In this document: positions 1-7,480 of the stretch, in pieces | Layout: the number at the start of each line of letters is the position of its first letter | Position numbering within the stretch: position 1 is the first letter of the stretch | Source of the DNA: Lysobacteraceae bacterium | GTDB taxonomy: Bacteria; Pseudomonadota; Gammaproteobacteria; Xanthomonadales; Rhodanobacteraceae | Assembly: GCA_028866435.1 (NCBI GenBank) | Contig: JAGWIC010000020.1 | Span: 1-39,485, forward strand | Length of the DNA: 39,485 nucleotides | Reading direction: 5' to 3' | The notes under the pieces: model-generated | The model's database searches: none | What the model saw: only the letters and a program-made list of their open reading frames with translations | What the model was told of the DNA's origin: nothing | Program-made: the position numbers and the translations under genes

Positions 1-402
1 CTGTGCGGCGGCACGGCGCTCAGCCTGCCCGGCCGCTGCGCCGGGGGCTGGTTCGTCGCACCCACGGTGATCGAGGGCCTGCCCTCGGCGGCGCCGACCA
101 ACCAGCAGGAAATCTTCGGGCCGGTGGTGAGCCTTATCCCGTTCGAGGATGAGGCCGACGCTTTGGCCATCGCCAACGACAGTCGCTACGGCCTGGCCGC
201 TTCGCTGTGGACGCAGAACCTCTCCCGCGCGCACCGCCTCGCCAGCCAGCTGGAGTTCGGCATCGTCTGGATCAACTGCTGGCTGCTGCGCGACCTGCGC
301 ACGCCGTTCGGCGGCGCCAAGCAGTCCGGCCTGGGCCGCGAAGGCGGCAGCGAGGCGTTGCACTTCTTCACCGAACCGAAAAACATCTGCATCCGCTACT
401 GA
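1..402 (+). CDS. Aldehyde dehydrogenase, C-terminal part (2-aminomuconate/2-hydroxymuconate semialdehyde dehydrogenase type)
   Basis: The reading frame is open from the first base, so the gene is cut by the window edge and only about the last 133 residues are present. The segment shows the end of the NAD-dependent aldehyde dehydrogenase fold: QEIFGPVV, the YGLAASLWT stretch, and DLRTPFGGAKQSGLGREGG near the C-terminus. DLRTPFGG is typical of the 2-hydroxymuconic/2-aminomuconic semialdehyde dehydrogenase branch. The catalytic Cys and Glu lie upstream, outside the window. A 2-aminomuconate deaminase follows two genes on, so the likely role is oxidation of 2-aminomuconate 6-semialdehyde in the kynurenine branch of tryptophan breakdown. 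The family call is firm. The substrate is inferred from context. Confidence 0.85.
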   Translation: MCGGTALSLPGRCAGGWFVAPTVIEGLPSAAPTNQQEIFGPVVSLIPFEDEADALAIANDSRYGLAASLWTQNLSRAHRLASQLEFGIVWINCWLLRDLRTPFGGAKQSGLGREGGSEALHFFTEPKNICIRY

Positions 403-429
403 CGAAAACCCACCGAGGAAAAGCACATC

Positions 430-1098
430 TTGACCAGCCCCCTGCAAAACCTGCTCGATGGCAACCGCCGCTGGTCCGCCGCGATGCACGCGGAAAATCC
501 GCATTTCTTCGAGCAGCTGGCGAAGCAGCAGTCGCCGAAATACCTGTGGATCGGCTGTTCCGATTCGCGCGTGCCGGCCACCCAGATCGTCGACCTGCCG
601 CCGGGCGAGATCTTCGTCCAGCGCAATGTCGCCAACGTGGTCGCGCACAGCGACCTCAACTGCCTGAGCACCATCCAGTTCGCGGTGGACATCCTCAAGG
701 TCGAGCACATCATCATCGTCGGCCATTACGGCTGCGGCGGCGTGCAGGCGGTGCTGGACGAACGCCGGCTGGGACTGGTCGACAACTGGCTGCGGCATGT
801 CGGTGACGTGGCGGAGAAACACTCGTCCATGCTGACCGGGCTCGAGGTGATGGCGCTGCGCAATGCGCGGCTGTGCGAACTCAACGCGATCGAGCAGGTC
901 ACCAATGTCTGCCGCACCACGATGGTGATGGACGCCTGGGAGCGTGGCCAGAAGCTGTCCGTGCACGCCTGGTGCTACAGCCTGGACGACGGCCGCATGC
1001 ACGACCTGGGCATGCACGTCGATTCGCGCGCGTCGCTGCAGCCGGCCTATGAACAGGCCCTGCAAGGACTGCTGCGGCCTACGGTGGGCGGCCGGTGA
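430..1098 (+). CDS. can: Beta-class carbonic anhydrase
   Basis: A 222-residue cytoplasmic beta-carbonic anhydrase, which interconverts CO2 and bicarbonate. The zinc site is visible: Cys43 and Asp45 in GCSDSR, then His99 and Cys102 in GHYGCGG; Arg47 would form the Asp-Arg dyad. Length is normal for the family. The start is a TTG, supported by a GAGGAAA ribosome-binding site about 9 bases upstream; no ATG fits the conserved N-terminus. It lies 27 bases after the aldehyde dehydrogenase, and its stop overlaps the next start (GTGA), so the three genes look co-transcribed. Neighbouring steps of 2-aminomuconate metabolism release CO2, a plausible reason for its placement (inference). Confidence 0.95.
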   Translation: MTSPLQNLLDGNRRWSAAMHAENPHFFEQLAKQQSPKYLWIGCSDSRVPATQIVDLPPGEIFVQRNVANVVAHSDLNCLSTIQFAVDILKVEHIIIVGHYGCGGVQAVLDERRLGLVDNWLRHVGDVAEKHSSMLTGLEVMALRNARLCELNAIEQVTNVCRTTMVMDAWERGQKLSVHAWCYSLDDGRMHDLGMHVDSRASLQPAYEQALQGLLRPTVGGR

Positions 1099-1523
1099 GC
1101 GGCATCGTCCGCACCGAGGCCGCGCCCGCGCCGGTAGGCGCGTACCCGCACGCGCGACGGGTGGGCGACCTGCTGTTCCTGTCCGGTGTCGGTCCGCGCC
1201 AGCCGGGCAGCAACGCCATTCCCGGCAACGTGCACGATGCCGGCGGCCGGCTGGTGGGGTACGACATCGAGGCGCAGTGCCGGCAGGTTTTCGCCAACGT
1301 GCGGGCCGTGCTCGAAGCCAGCGGCGCCGCCTGGGGCGACCTGGTCGACGTCACCGTCTTCCTCACCGACATGCAGCGCGACTTCGCCGTCTACAACCGC
1401 GTTTATGCGGAGTATTTCGCCGGCGTCGAGGCCTGCCGCACCACGCTGGGCGTCACCGCGCTACCCACCCCGATCGCGATCGAGCTCAAGTGCGTCGCCG
1501 CGCTGCCCGCGCGGTCGCGCTGA
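1095..1523 (+). CDS. RidA-family protein, probable 2-aminomuconate deaminase
   Basis: A 142-residue YjgF/YER057c/UK114 (RidA) fold protein. GAYPHARRVGDLLFLSG at the N-terminus, YDIEAQCRQVFANVRAVLE in the middle and the final ALPTPIAIELK segment match the 2-aminomuconate deaminase subgroup (NbaF/AmnD-like) better than the generic imine deaminase RidA. That enzyme converts 2-aminomuconate to 4-oxalocrotonate with release of ammonia. The GTG start overlaps the carbonic anhydrase stop by four bases, which implies translational coupling. The semialdehyde dehydrogenase two genes upstream supports the pathway assignment. Its role as a general imine deaminase cannot be excluded from sequence. Confidence 0.85.
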   Translation: MSGIVRTEAAPAPVGAYPHARRVGDLLFLSGVGPRQPGSNAIPGNVHDAGGRLVGYDIEAQCRQVFANVRAVLEASGAAWGDLVDVTVFLTDMQRDFAVYNRVYAEYFAGVEACRTTLGVTALPTPIAIELKCVAALPARSR

Positions 1524-1601
1524 CGCCGCCGGCTTCCGCACTGGCGGGAGTCCGCGTACCTGCCGCCCGTGCATCGGGGCCACCTGTCGCCGCGGGTTCG
1601 T

Positions 1602-2381
1602 TCATCGCAGGCAGGTTCGCAGCATCCGCTCGATCAAGGCCTGCACCGGCGCCGCCCTGGCGGGGTCATAGGCGAACGTCCGCTCGTCCATGTAGTTGAG
1701 CTGCGCCAACTCCAGTTGCACCGCCTGCACGCCGGCATCGGGACAGCCGTAATGGCGGGTGATGTAGCCGCCCTTGAAGCGACCGTCCACGGCGAAACTG
1801 AAGTCCGGCTGCGCCTGGAGACAGTCCTGCAGGCGTTGCCGCACGGCACCGTCGCAACTCTGCCCGCTCGCCGTGCCGAGGTTGAAGTCGGGCAGCCGGC
1901 CCTCGAACAGCATCGGCACCTGGCTGCGGATGGAATGCCCCTCCCACAGCAGCGCGTGTCCGTGCTCTGCGCACAGCCGCGCCAGCTCCTGCTGCAACGC
2001 CTGGTGATAGGGCTGCCAGAACGCGGCGACCCGCTGCTGCACCTCGGTGGCATCGGGCGCCTCGCCGTCCCGGTACAGCGCCTCGCCATCGAAACCGATG
2101 AGCGGTACCAGGCCGGTCTCGCGCTGACCCGGATACAAGGCGTGGCCGTCGGCCGGACGGTTCAGGTCGATCACGTAACGCGACGCCTGCGGCTTCAGCA
2201 CGCTGGCGCCGAGCGCCCGCGCCAGCGGTTCGTACAGCCTGCCCACATGCCAGTCGGTGTCCGGTGAGTGGCGGGCGGACGGGCGCATGCGCGCGGCGAT
2301 CGGCGGCGGGATGAAGCTGCCGTCGTGGGGCAGGCTGATCAGCAACGGCACGCTGCCGCGCTGCAAGGTGAAGCTGCTCAT
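1602..2381 (-). CDS. hutG: N-formylglutamate deformylase (amidohydrolase)
   Basis: A 259-residue N-formylglutamate amidohydrolase, which splits N-formyl-L-glutamate into glutamate and formate in the five-step histidine degradation route. Seen are LLISLPHDGSFIP near the N-terminus, the DTDWHV metal-site region, RYVIDLNRP, LLWEGHSIRS, and FKGGYITRHYG near the C-terminus, all hallmarks of the family. The frame is open 22 codons further upstream, but the MSSFTLQRG start fits the family. It converges on the deaminase gene with 78 bases between them. No other hut gene is in the window, so it may serve an orphan role or pair with a hut locus elsewhere. Confidence 0.9.
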   Translation of the reverse strand: MSSFTLQRGSVPLLISLPHDGSFIPPPIAARMRPSARHSPDTDWHVGRLYEPLARALGASVLKPQASRYVIDLNRPADGHALYPGQRETGLVPLIGFDGEALYRDGEAPDATEVQQRVAAFWQPYHQALQQELARLCAEHGHALLWEGHSIRSQVPMLFEGRLPDFNLGTASGQSCDGAVRQRLQDCLQAQPDFSFAVDGRFKGGYITRHYGCPDAGVQAVQLELAQLNYMDERTFAYDPARAAPVQALIERMLRTCLR

Positions 2382-2563
2382 CGTGTCGTTGCCCGCATCA
2401 AAGTATCCAAGGATCGTCACCCGTCGCCTGCGCCGTCCGCTCGTCACCAGTCACCGGCATGGCCCGCATGTCATGCTGCCGGGGTAACGGGGAGCCGGGC
2501 CGGCGGCTTGCCCGCGTTGCAAATGACGTGCAGCATGAGCGCAAATTGCCGGGAGATTATCCC

Positions 2564-3979
2564 ATGCGGCTGCGCGCGATTTTCACCGTGTTTTTCCTGG
2601 CCGTGCTGTCGCCGTCCCCGACGATGGCGCGGTCGTTCTCGCCCGCCATGGTGAAGATGTTCACCGAGCTGCAGCAGCAGCCGACCGATCTGGCCCGCTA
2701 CGTCTACCTGCTGAAGCTGCAGCCCCGACTGTCGACATCCGACCTGCCGATCGCCCTGCAGATGGTAGCCACGGCCGAGAACGAGCTTGGCCTCTACAAC
2801 GAGGCGCTTCGCGATTTTCCGCTGAAGAGCCGCCCGCCGGCGAACCTGGCCCTGCCTGCCGCAGCGCAGTGGCAGCCCGTCGACGCGGCCGCCTTCATCG
2901 GCACCATGGCGGCCGACCGACGCCTGGTCATGATCAACGAGGCGCATCATGACGCCCATACCCGGCAGCTGACGCTCGCGCTGCTGCCGCGCCTGCGCGC
3001 ACTCGGGTTCAATTATTTCGCCGCCGAAGCGCTGCTGGAGTCCGATACCGGACTGATGCAGCGTGGCTACCCGATCGAGGCCAGCGGCACGGAATATCTG
3101 CACGAACCCGCCTATGGCGAGATCATCCGCACGGCGATCCGGCTGGGTTACCAGGTCGTCGCCTACGACCTGGACGGCGCGTCACCGCAAGAGCGCGAGT
3201 CCGGCCAGGCCAGCAACCTGTACCGGAAGGTCTTCGCCAGGGATCCCGCCGCGCGGCTGTTCGTGCACGCCGGCTACGCCCACATCGACAAGGCGAAGGG
3301 GCGGCTCGGACGCTGGCGGCCGATGGCCATGCAGCTGCGGGACATGACCGGGATCGAGCCGCTGTCCATCGACCAGACCCAGTTCCGCGAGCAGATTCCG
3401 GGCGAGCGGGACGACTACGCCAGCCTGATCGACCGCTTCGGCCCGACGGGCCCGATCGTGCTGGTCAACCGGCGGACCCGAACCCCCTGGAGCGCCGCGC
3501 CCCGGCTGTACGACCTCAACGTGATCCTGCCACCGGCCGCCGGCCAGGGCGCCGTCGAAAGCGGCTACACGCAACCCTCGACGATCGTGCACGACATGGT
3601 CCGCCGGCAGTCCATGTTGACCCGCATCGTCAATACGCAACGCCCCGCCTGGCTTGCCCTGCATGGGCAGCGCAGCCCGCTTGCGGTCGGCACGGCCTTG
3701 TGCAAAGTGGTGCTGCCGTGCGTCGTCGAAGCCCGTTACCCCGGGGAAGCCGGCGACGCGATCGCGGCCGATCGCTACGCATTCATGCAGGGCGACACCT
3801 CCGCCAGACTCTATCTGCACCCCGGCCGCTACCGCCTGACGGCCAGGGACATCGGCGGGAGGGTCCTGTCCGAGCGGGCCGTCAGCGTGGACGAGCCGGC
3901 GCCAGCCGCGCCCAGTCTCGACCAGCCCGCATCGCGCGGCGGCCCGGATGCAACGGACCCCTCTTCCAGCGATATCTAA
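2564..3979 (+). CDS. Secreted ChaN/EreA-like (TraB-fold) protein of unknown function
   Basis: A 471-residue protein starting at an ATG 9 bases after GGGAGAT. Residues 1-21 form a signal peptide (hydrophobic core, cleavage near PTMA-RS), so it is exported. The middle contains MINEAHHDAHTRQLTLALLP and later LFVHAGYAHIDK, reminiscent of the GE-x-H...P motif and distal His of the ChaN/erythromycin-esterase/TIKI superfamily. Glu and His residues there may bind metal or haem (inference). The last 80 or so residues resemble a small beta-sandwich (LYLHPGRYRLTARDIGG), followed by a Pro/Ala/Ser-rich tail. I do not recognise a specific function. It stands alone, with a divergent 182-base gap to hutG. 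Confidence 0.7.
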   Translation: MRLRAIFTVFFLAVLSPSPTMARSFSPAMVKMFTELQQQPTDLARYVYLLKLQPRLSTSDLPIALQMVATAENELGLYNEALRDFPLKSRPPANLALPAAAQWQPVDAAAFIGTMAADRRLVMINEAHHDAHTRQLTLALLPRLRALGFNYFAAEALLESDTGLMQRGYPIEASGTEYLHEPAYGEIIRTAIRLGYQVVAYDLDGASPQERESGQASNLYRKVFARDPAARLFVHAGYAHIDKAKGRLGRWRPMAMQLRDMTGIEPLSIDQTQFREQIPGERDDYASLIDRFGPTGPIVLVNRRTRTPWSAAPRLYDLNVILPPAAGQGAVESGYTQPSTIVHDMVRRQSMLTRIVNTQRPAWLALHGQRSPLAVGTALCKVVLPCVVEARYPGEAGDAIAADRYAFMQGDTSARLYLHPGRYRLTARDIGGRVLSERAVSVDEPAPAAPSLDQPASRGGPDATDPSSSDI

Positions 3980-4040
3980 GATCTTTCACACAACCCATTG
4001 ATTTGATAACCTCGATCCGCCCACAGGCCGAGGTCGTCTG

Positions 4041-4616
4041 ATGCTCATCCTATCCACCAGCCGCCAAGGGATCCGGACGACCACGACGCGACATGCGCGA
4101 CGGCTTGTACCGGTGCTGCTGCTGGGGCTGCTGGCGGCCTGTGCCAGCAGCCCGCCGCGACGCGAGGCGACATACAAGACCTCCCGTTCCGCCCTGGCCG
4201 AGCTGCCTGCCCGGGCGCCCTCCGCGGCCAGCGCCGCCACCGCTAACGATGTCCTGATGCGTGCCATCGGCCTGATCGGCACGCCGTACAAATGGGGTGG
4301 CAACACGCCGCAATCCGGCTTCGACTGCAGCGGCCTGGTCGACTACATCTACCGTACCGCCGCCGACATCCTGCTGCCGCACAGCTCGCGCGAGATGGCG
4401 GCGATGGACACGCGGGAAGTGAAGCGGATGAGCGACCTGGCCAGCGGCGACCTGGTGTTTTTCGGCAACCGCGGCGGCATCAGCCACGTCGGCGTCTATG
4501 TCGGCAAGGGACGCTTCGTGCATGCGCCCAACAGCGGCGGCACGGTACGACTGGACGATATCGACGGCCCGTACTGGCGGGATCACTTCGAATTCGGCAA
4601 GCGGGTGCTGGACTGA
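4041..4616 (+). CDS. NlpC/P60-family cell-wall hydrolase lipoprotein
   Basis: A 191-residue predicted outer-membrane or periplasmic lipoprotein with a C-terminal NlpC/P60 cysteine peptidase domain. The signal peptide ends in the lipobox LLAAC with Cys34 as the lipidated residue. The catalytic set is visible: Cys96 in GFDCSGL, His149 in ISHVGVYVG and His161 in FVHAPNSG. Enzymes of this type (Spr/MepS-like) cut peptide cross-links in peptidoglycan. Residues 35-70 form a Ser/Ala-rich linker. A strong hairpin follows the stop and separates it from the convergent slyD gene. The family is firm; the exact bond cleaved is not shown. Confidence 0.9.
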   Translation: MLILSTSRQGIRTTTTRHARRLVPVLLLGLLAACASSPPRREATYKTSRSALAELPARAPSAASAATANDVLMRAIGLIGTPYKWGGNTPQSGFDCSGLVDYIYRTAADILLPHSSREMAAMDTREVKRMSDLASGDLVFFGNRGGISHVGVYVGKGRFVHAPNSGGTVRLDDIDGPYWRDHFEFGKRVLD

Positions 4617-4661
4617 CCCCCCGACCGGCCCGGCCACCGCCGGTTCCGCGAGGGCGGCGAC

Positions 4662-4693
4662 AACGAAACGGCGCCCATCGGCGCCGTTTCGTT
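4662..4693. terminator. Bidirectional intrinsic terminator between the NlpC gene and slyD
   Basis: A perfect 14-bp inverted repeat (AACGAAACGGCGCC, loop CATC, then its complement) ends in T-containing sequence on both strands. It sits between two convergent genes, so it probably stops transcription from both sides. Confidence 0.8.
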
Positions 4694-4713
4694 TCCGGCA
4701 TGTCCGTCCGCCG

Positions 4714-5199
4714 TCAGTGCGCCTCGGCGCCCGGCGCGTGGGCATGCCCGTGCTTGATCTCCTCCTCGCTCGCCTCGCGCACCTCGCCGATGGTCACGTC
4801 GAAGTGCAGGGTCTTGCCGGCCATCGGGTGGTTCAGGTCGACGTCGATCGCGCTCATGCCGACCTTGTGCACGGTCACCGCACGCTGGCCGCCGTCCTTC
4901 AATTGCAGCACGGTGACCATGCCGGCCTTGAGCCGGTTCGCCTGCGGGAAATACTTCTTCGACATGCGCTGGAGCTGGCCCTCCTGGCGCTCCCCGTAGC
5001 CGTCGACCGGCGCGATCTCCACCTGCAGCGAATCGCCCGCGCCATGCTCCTCGATCGCCTTCTCCAGGCCTGGGATCAGCTGCCCGTGCCCCAGCAGCAC
5101 CCACAGCTGCTCGTCGCGATCGTGCGAGCTTTCCACCTGTTCGCCATCCACGCTCAGCGTGTAATGGAGGGAAACCACCTTGTCCTTGCCAGCTTTCAT
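4714..5199 (-). CDS. slyD: FKBP-type peptidyl-prolyl isomerase, SlyD family
   Basis: A 161-residue SlyD-like prolyl isomerase/chaperone. It begins MKAGKDKVVSLHYTLS, has the FKBP core LLGHGQLIPGLEKAIEEH, the insert-in-flap domain (APVDGYGERQEGQLQRMSKKYFP) and LNHPMAGKTLHFDVTIGEV. The C-terminus has a short His-containing tail (KHGHAHAPGAEAH) that could bind Ni or Zn, much shorter than in E. coli SlyD. Two tandem ATGs exist. The second is chosen because GGGA lies 6 bases upstream of it and homologues begin there; the first would add one Met (start at 5202). It folds proteins and may help metal delivery. Confidence 0.92.
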   Translation of the reverse strand: MKAGKDKVVSLHYTLSVDGEQVESSHDRDEQLWVLLGHGQLIPGLEKAIEEHGAGDSLQVEIAPVDGYGERQEGQLQRMSKKYFPQANRLKAGMVTVLQLKDGGQRAVTVHKVGMSAIDVDLNHPMAGKTLHFDVTIGEVREASEEEIKHGHAHAPGAEAH

Positions 5200-5416
5200 C
5201 ATGTGTCCCGTGCGGGTGTGCAAAAGGCGGATTCTATCAGCAGCGCCCGCTGCCGAAGCCGGTCCGTGGCGCGGGTCCTGCGTACCATGGCGGGAAACCG
5301 GCGGCCCGGGATCCGGCTGCCCTGCAACCGCCATCCGCCGGCATCCCGCCGGGACGATGACGGCGCTCCGTTCAGGTCGGTCGCCAGCGGGGCGTACACT
5401 GCGCGCTCGAATCGGA

Positions 5417-5422
5417 TATACT
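5417..5422 (+). promoter_or_regulatory. Candidate -10 element of the rhlE promoter
   Basis: TATACT matches a sigma-70 -10 box at five of six positions, and no good -35 hexamer is seen at 17 bases. Transcription from here would give a 5' leader of roughly 95 bases that contains the RBS hairpin. Confidence 0.45.
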
Positions 5423-5496
5423 GCGCGGCGCAGTCACCTTGGCTGGCTGCTGCGGCACACCGCCGCCCCCTTCCCCCTAGTCCGCAACACGGTATC

Positions 5497-5522
5497 AACA
5501 CTCCGGGTTGCTCAGGAGTGTT
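5497..5522 (+). promoter_or_regulatory. Hairpin sequestering the rhlE ribosome-binding site
   Basis: AACACTCC (5497-5504) pairs perfectly with GGAGTGTT (5515-5522) across a 10-base loop. The 3' arm contains GGAG of the Shine-Dalgarno sequence, three bases before the start codon of rhlE. In the folded state the start site would be hidden. A helicase or temperature-controlled opening is plausible but inferred. Confidence 0.6.
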
Positions 5523-5524
5523 AC

Positions 5525-6853
5525 ATGTCTTTTGATTCGCTGGGCCTCGCGCCCGCGTTGCTGCGTGCGCTTGCCGATTACGGCTACACCCGGCCCACCC
5601 CGATCCAGGCCGCCGCGATCCCCCCCTCGCTGGAAGGCCACGACCTGCTCGCCGCGGCGCAGACCGGTACCGGCAAGACCGCCGCGTTCGCGCTGCCGCT
5701 GCTGCAGAAACTTTCCACCAGCGGCCAGACCATGACCCGCCGCCCGCGCGCGCTGGTGCTGACCCCGACCCGCGAACTGGCCGCCCAGGTGCACGAAAAC
5801 CTGCGCGACTACGGCAAGCACATGCAGGTCAGCGCCACCACCATCTTCGGTGGCGTCAGCATGGGGCCGCAAATCAATGCGCTGCGCCGCGGCGTGGACA
5901 TCGTCATCGCCACCCCGGGTCGGCTGATCGACCACATGCAGCAGCGCACGCTGGATTTGTCCGCGGTGGAAACGCTGGTCCTGGACGAGGCCGACCGCAT
6001 GCTCGACATGGGCTTCCTGCCGGCGCTGAAGCGCATCCTGGTGGCACTGCCGAAGAAGCGCCAGACCCTGCTGTTCTCGGCCACCTTCGCCCCCGCGATC
6101 AAGACGCTGGCGCTGGAGTTCATGCACAACCCGCGCGAAGTGTCGGTGTCGGCACCCAACACCGTCACCACCCTCGTCAGCCACCAGGTGCATCCGGTCG
6201 ACGCCGCGCGCAAGCGCGACCTGCTGCTGCACCTGCTGTCGGCCGACAGCCGCCGCCAGTCGCTGGTGTTCAGCCGCACCAAGCATGGCGCCGACAAGCT
6301 GGTCACCTATCTCAATGCGTCCGGCCTGCGCAGCGCCGCGATCCACGGCAACAAGAGCCAGAACGCGCGCACCCGCGCCCTGAGCGACTTCAAGAGCGGC
6401 CGCGTCACCGTGCTGGTGGCCACCGACATCGCCGCCCGCGGCATCGACATCGAACAGCTGCCGATCGTGATCAACTTCGACCTGCCCTCGGTAGCCGAAG
6501 ACTACGTCCACCGCATCGGCCGCACCGGCCGCGCCGGCATGGAAGGCCTGGCCGTATCGCTGGTCAGCCACGACGAAAGCGGCCTGCTGCACGACATCCG
6601 CAAGCTGTTGAAGCAGGACATCGCGATCAATCCCGTGGCCGGTTACGAGCCGTCCGCGCCGCTGCGCCTGGATGCCGGCGCACCGCGCCCGAAACAGGGT
6701 GGCGGTGGCCAGCGCCAGCAGACCCGTGCGCCGCGCCAGGGCAAGCCCGCCGGCTCGGCGCGGCCGAACGGCTACGCGCCGCAGGGCCGTGGCGAACATG
6801 CCGCCGGCAACCAGCGCCGCCGCTCGAACCATCGTCCGGCCGCCAAGGCCTGA
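5525..6853 (+). CDS. rhlE: DEAD-box ATP-dependent RNA helicase RhlE
   Basis: A 442-residue RNA helicase. Motifs in order: Q motif (YTRPTPIQAAAIP, about 21-33), motif I AQTGTGKT (45-52), PTRELAAQ (Ia), TPGRL (Ib), DEAD (154-157), SAT (III), and HRIGRTGRAG (VI) near 330. The C-terminus is Gly/Arg/Gln-rich and basic, as in RhlE proteins, and probably binds RNA non-specifically. It likely acts in ribosome assembly or mRNA turnover. The start follows AGGAG by 6 bases; an in-frame extension upstream lacks conserved sequence. A 12-bp hairpin follows the stop. Its RBS lies in a hairpin, suggesting translational control. Confidence 0.95.
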   Translation: MSFDSLGLAPALLRALADYGYTRPTPIQAAAIPPSLEGHDLLAAAQTGTGKTAAFALPLLQKLSTSGQTMTRRPRALVLTPTRELAAQVHENLRDYGKHMQVSATTIFGGVSMGPQINALRRGVDIVIATPGRLIDHMQQRTLDLSAVETLVLDEADRMLDMGFLPALKRILVALPKKRQTLLFSATFAPAIKTLALEFMHNPREVSVSAPNTVTTLVSHQVHPVDAARKRDLLLHLLSADSRRQSLVFSRTKHGADKLVTYLNASGLRSAAIHGNKSQNARTRALSDFKSGRVTVLVATDIAARGIDIEQLPIVINFDLPSVAEDYVHRIGRTGRAGMEGLAVSLVSHDESGLLHDIRKLLKQDIAINPVAGYEPSAPLRLDAGAPRPKQGGGGQRQQTRAPRQGKPAGSARPNGYAPQGRGEHAAGNQRRRSNHRPAAKA

Positions 6854-6859
6854 TCCAGT

Positions 6860-6890
6860 CCCGGCCGCCCCGCGGAATGGGGCGGCCGGG
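6860..6890. terminator. Probable terminator after rhlE
   Basis: A perfect 12-bp GC stem (CCCGGCCGCCCC with its complement, 7-base loop) sits 7 bases after the rhlE stop and is followed by ATTTCGT. The T tract is poor, so termination strength is uncertain. It may also serve the convergent acetyltransferase gene. Confidence 0.6.
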
Positions 6891-6925
6891 ATTTCGTGGA
6901 AGCGGCGCCAGGCCTGGCGCGTCGC

Positions 6926-7480
6926 TCAATCGTCGGGCCGGATCCTGGCCGTGAGCACGTGGTCCTCCCAGCGGCCAGCGATCCGCAGATAGCTCCGCGC
7001 ATAACCTTCACGCTCGAAACCGAGCCGCTGCAGCAGCCTGGCGCTGCGCTCGTTGCGCGGCAGGTAGTTGGCCATCACGCGGTGCAGGCCCAGTTCGCCG
7101 AACGCCCAGGCCAGGCCGGCTTCCAACGCTTCGTGCATCAGACCCGTACCCTGCCGGCGGATGCCGACACCGTAACCGAGCAGGCAGGCCTGGAACGGGC
7201 CTCGCACGATGTTGGACAAGGTGAGGCTGGCGAGGATCTCCTCTTCGTCCGGAGCGAACACCACGAGGGGATAGCCGCGATCGAGGCGTGCCGCCTCGCG
7301 GCCGTCCGCGATCGCCTGCGCACACTGCTCCAACGCGTAGTAGCTCTCCTCGCGCAAGGGCTCCCATGGCGCCAGATGGGCGCGATTCTCCAGGCGATAG
7401 CGCAGCAATCCCGGCGCGTCGGAAGGCTCGGGCAGGCGGATGCGGGTGTGCGCGGTCCGCAGCAGGACCGGGGCATTCAT
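6926..7480 (-). CDS. GNAT N-acetyltransferase, RimJ/RimL-like
   Basis: A 184-residue acetyl-CoA-dependent acetyltransferase of the RimJ/RimL/YdaF type. It begins with a TRIRLPEPSDAPGLLRYRLEN segment, has the acetyl-CoA loop region GYGVGIRRQGTGLMHEALEAGL, and ends with LHRVMANYLPRNERSARLLQRLGFEREG, the classical motif B of this branch. Its ATG overlaps the stop of the formylglutathione hydrolase (ATGA), so the two are translationally coupled. Substrate is unknown: ribosomal protein N-termini, amino acids or small molecules are all possible. Coupling to formaldehyde detoxification may be incidental. Confidence 0.85.
   Translation of the reverse strand: MNAPVLLRTAHTRIRLPEPSDAPGLLRYRLENRAHLAPWEPLREESYYALEQCAQAIADGREAARLDRGYPLVVFAPDEEEILASLTLSNIVRGPFQACLLGYGVGIRRQGTGLMHEALEAGLAWAFGELGLHRVMANYLPRNERSARLLQRLGFEREGYARSYLRIAGRWEDHVLTARIRPDD

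Larger units (their letters stand above)
5200..5524. other. Divergent intergenic region between slyD and rhlE
   Basis: No convincing gene lies in these 325 bases. They hold the slyD upstream region, a possible rhlE promoter (-10-like TATACT at 5417-5422) and a hairpin over the rhlE ribosome-binding site. A 13-mer TCCGTTCAGGTCG at 5367-5379 recurs upstream of the second helicase gene (8384-8396). Confidence 0.6.
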
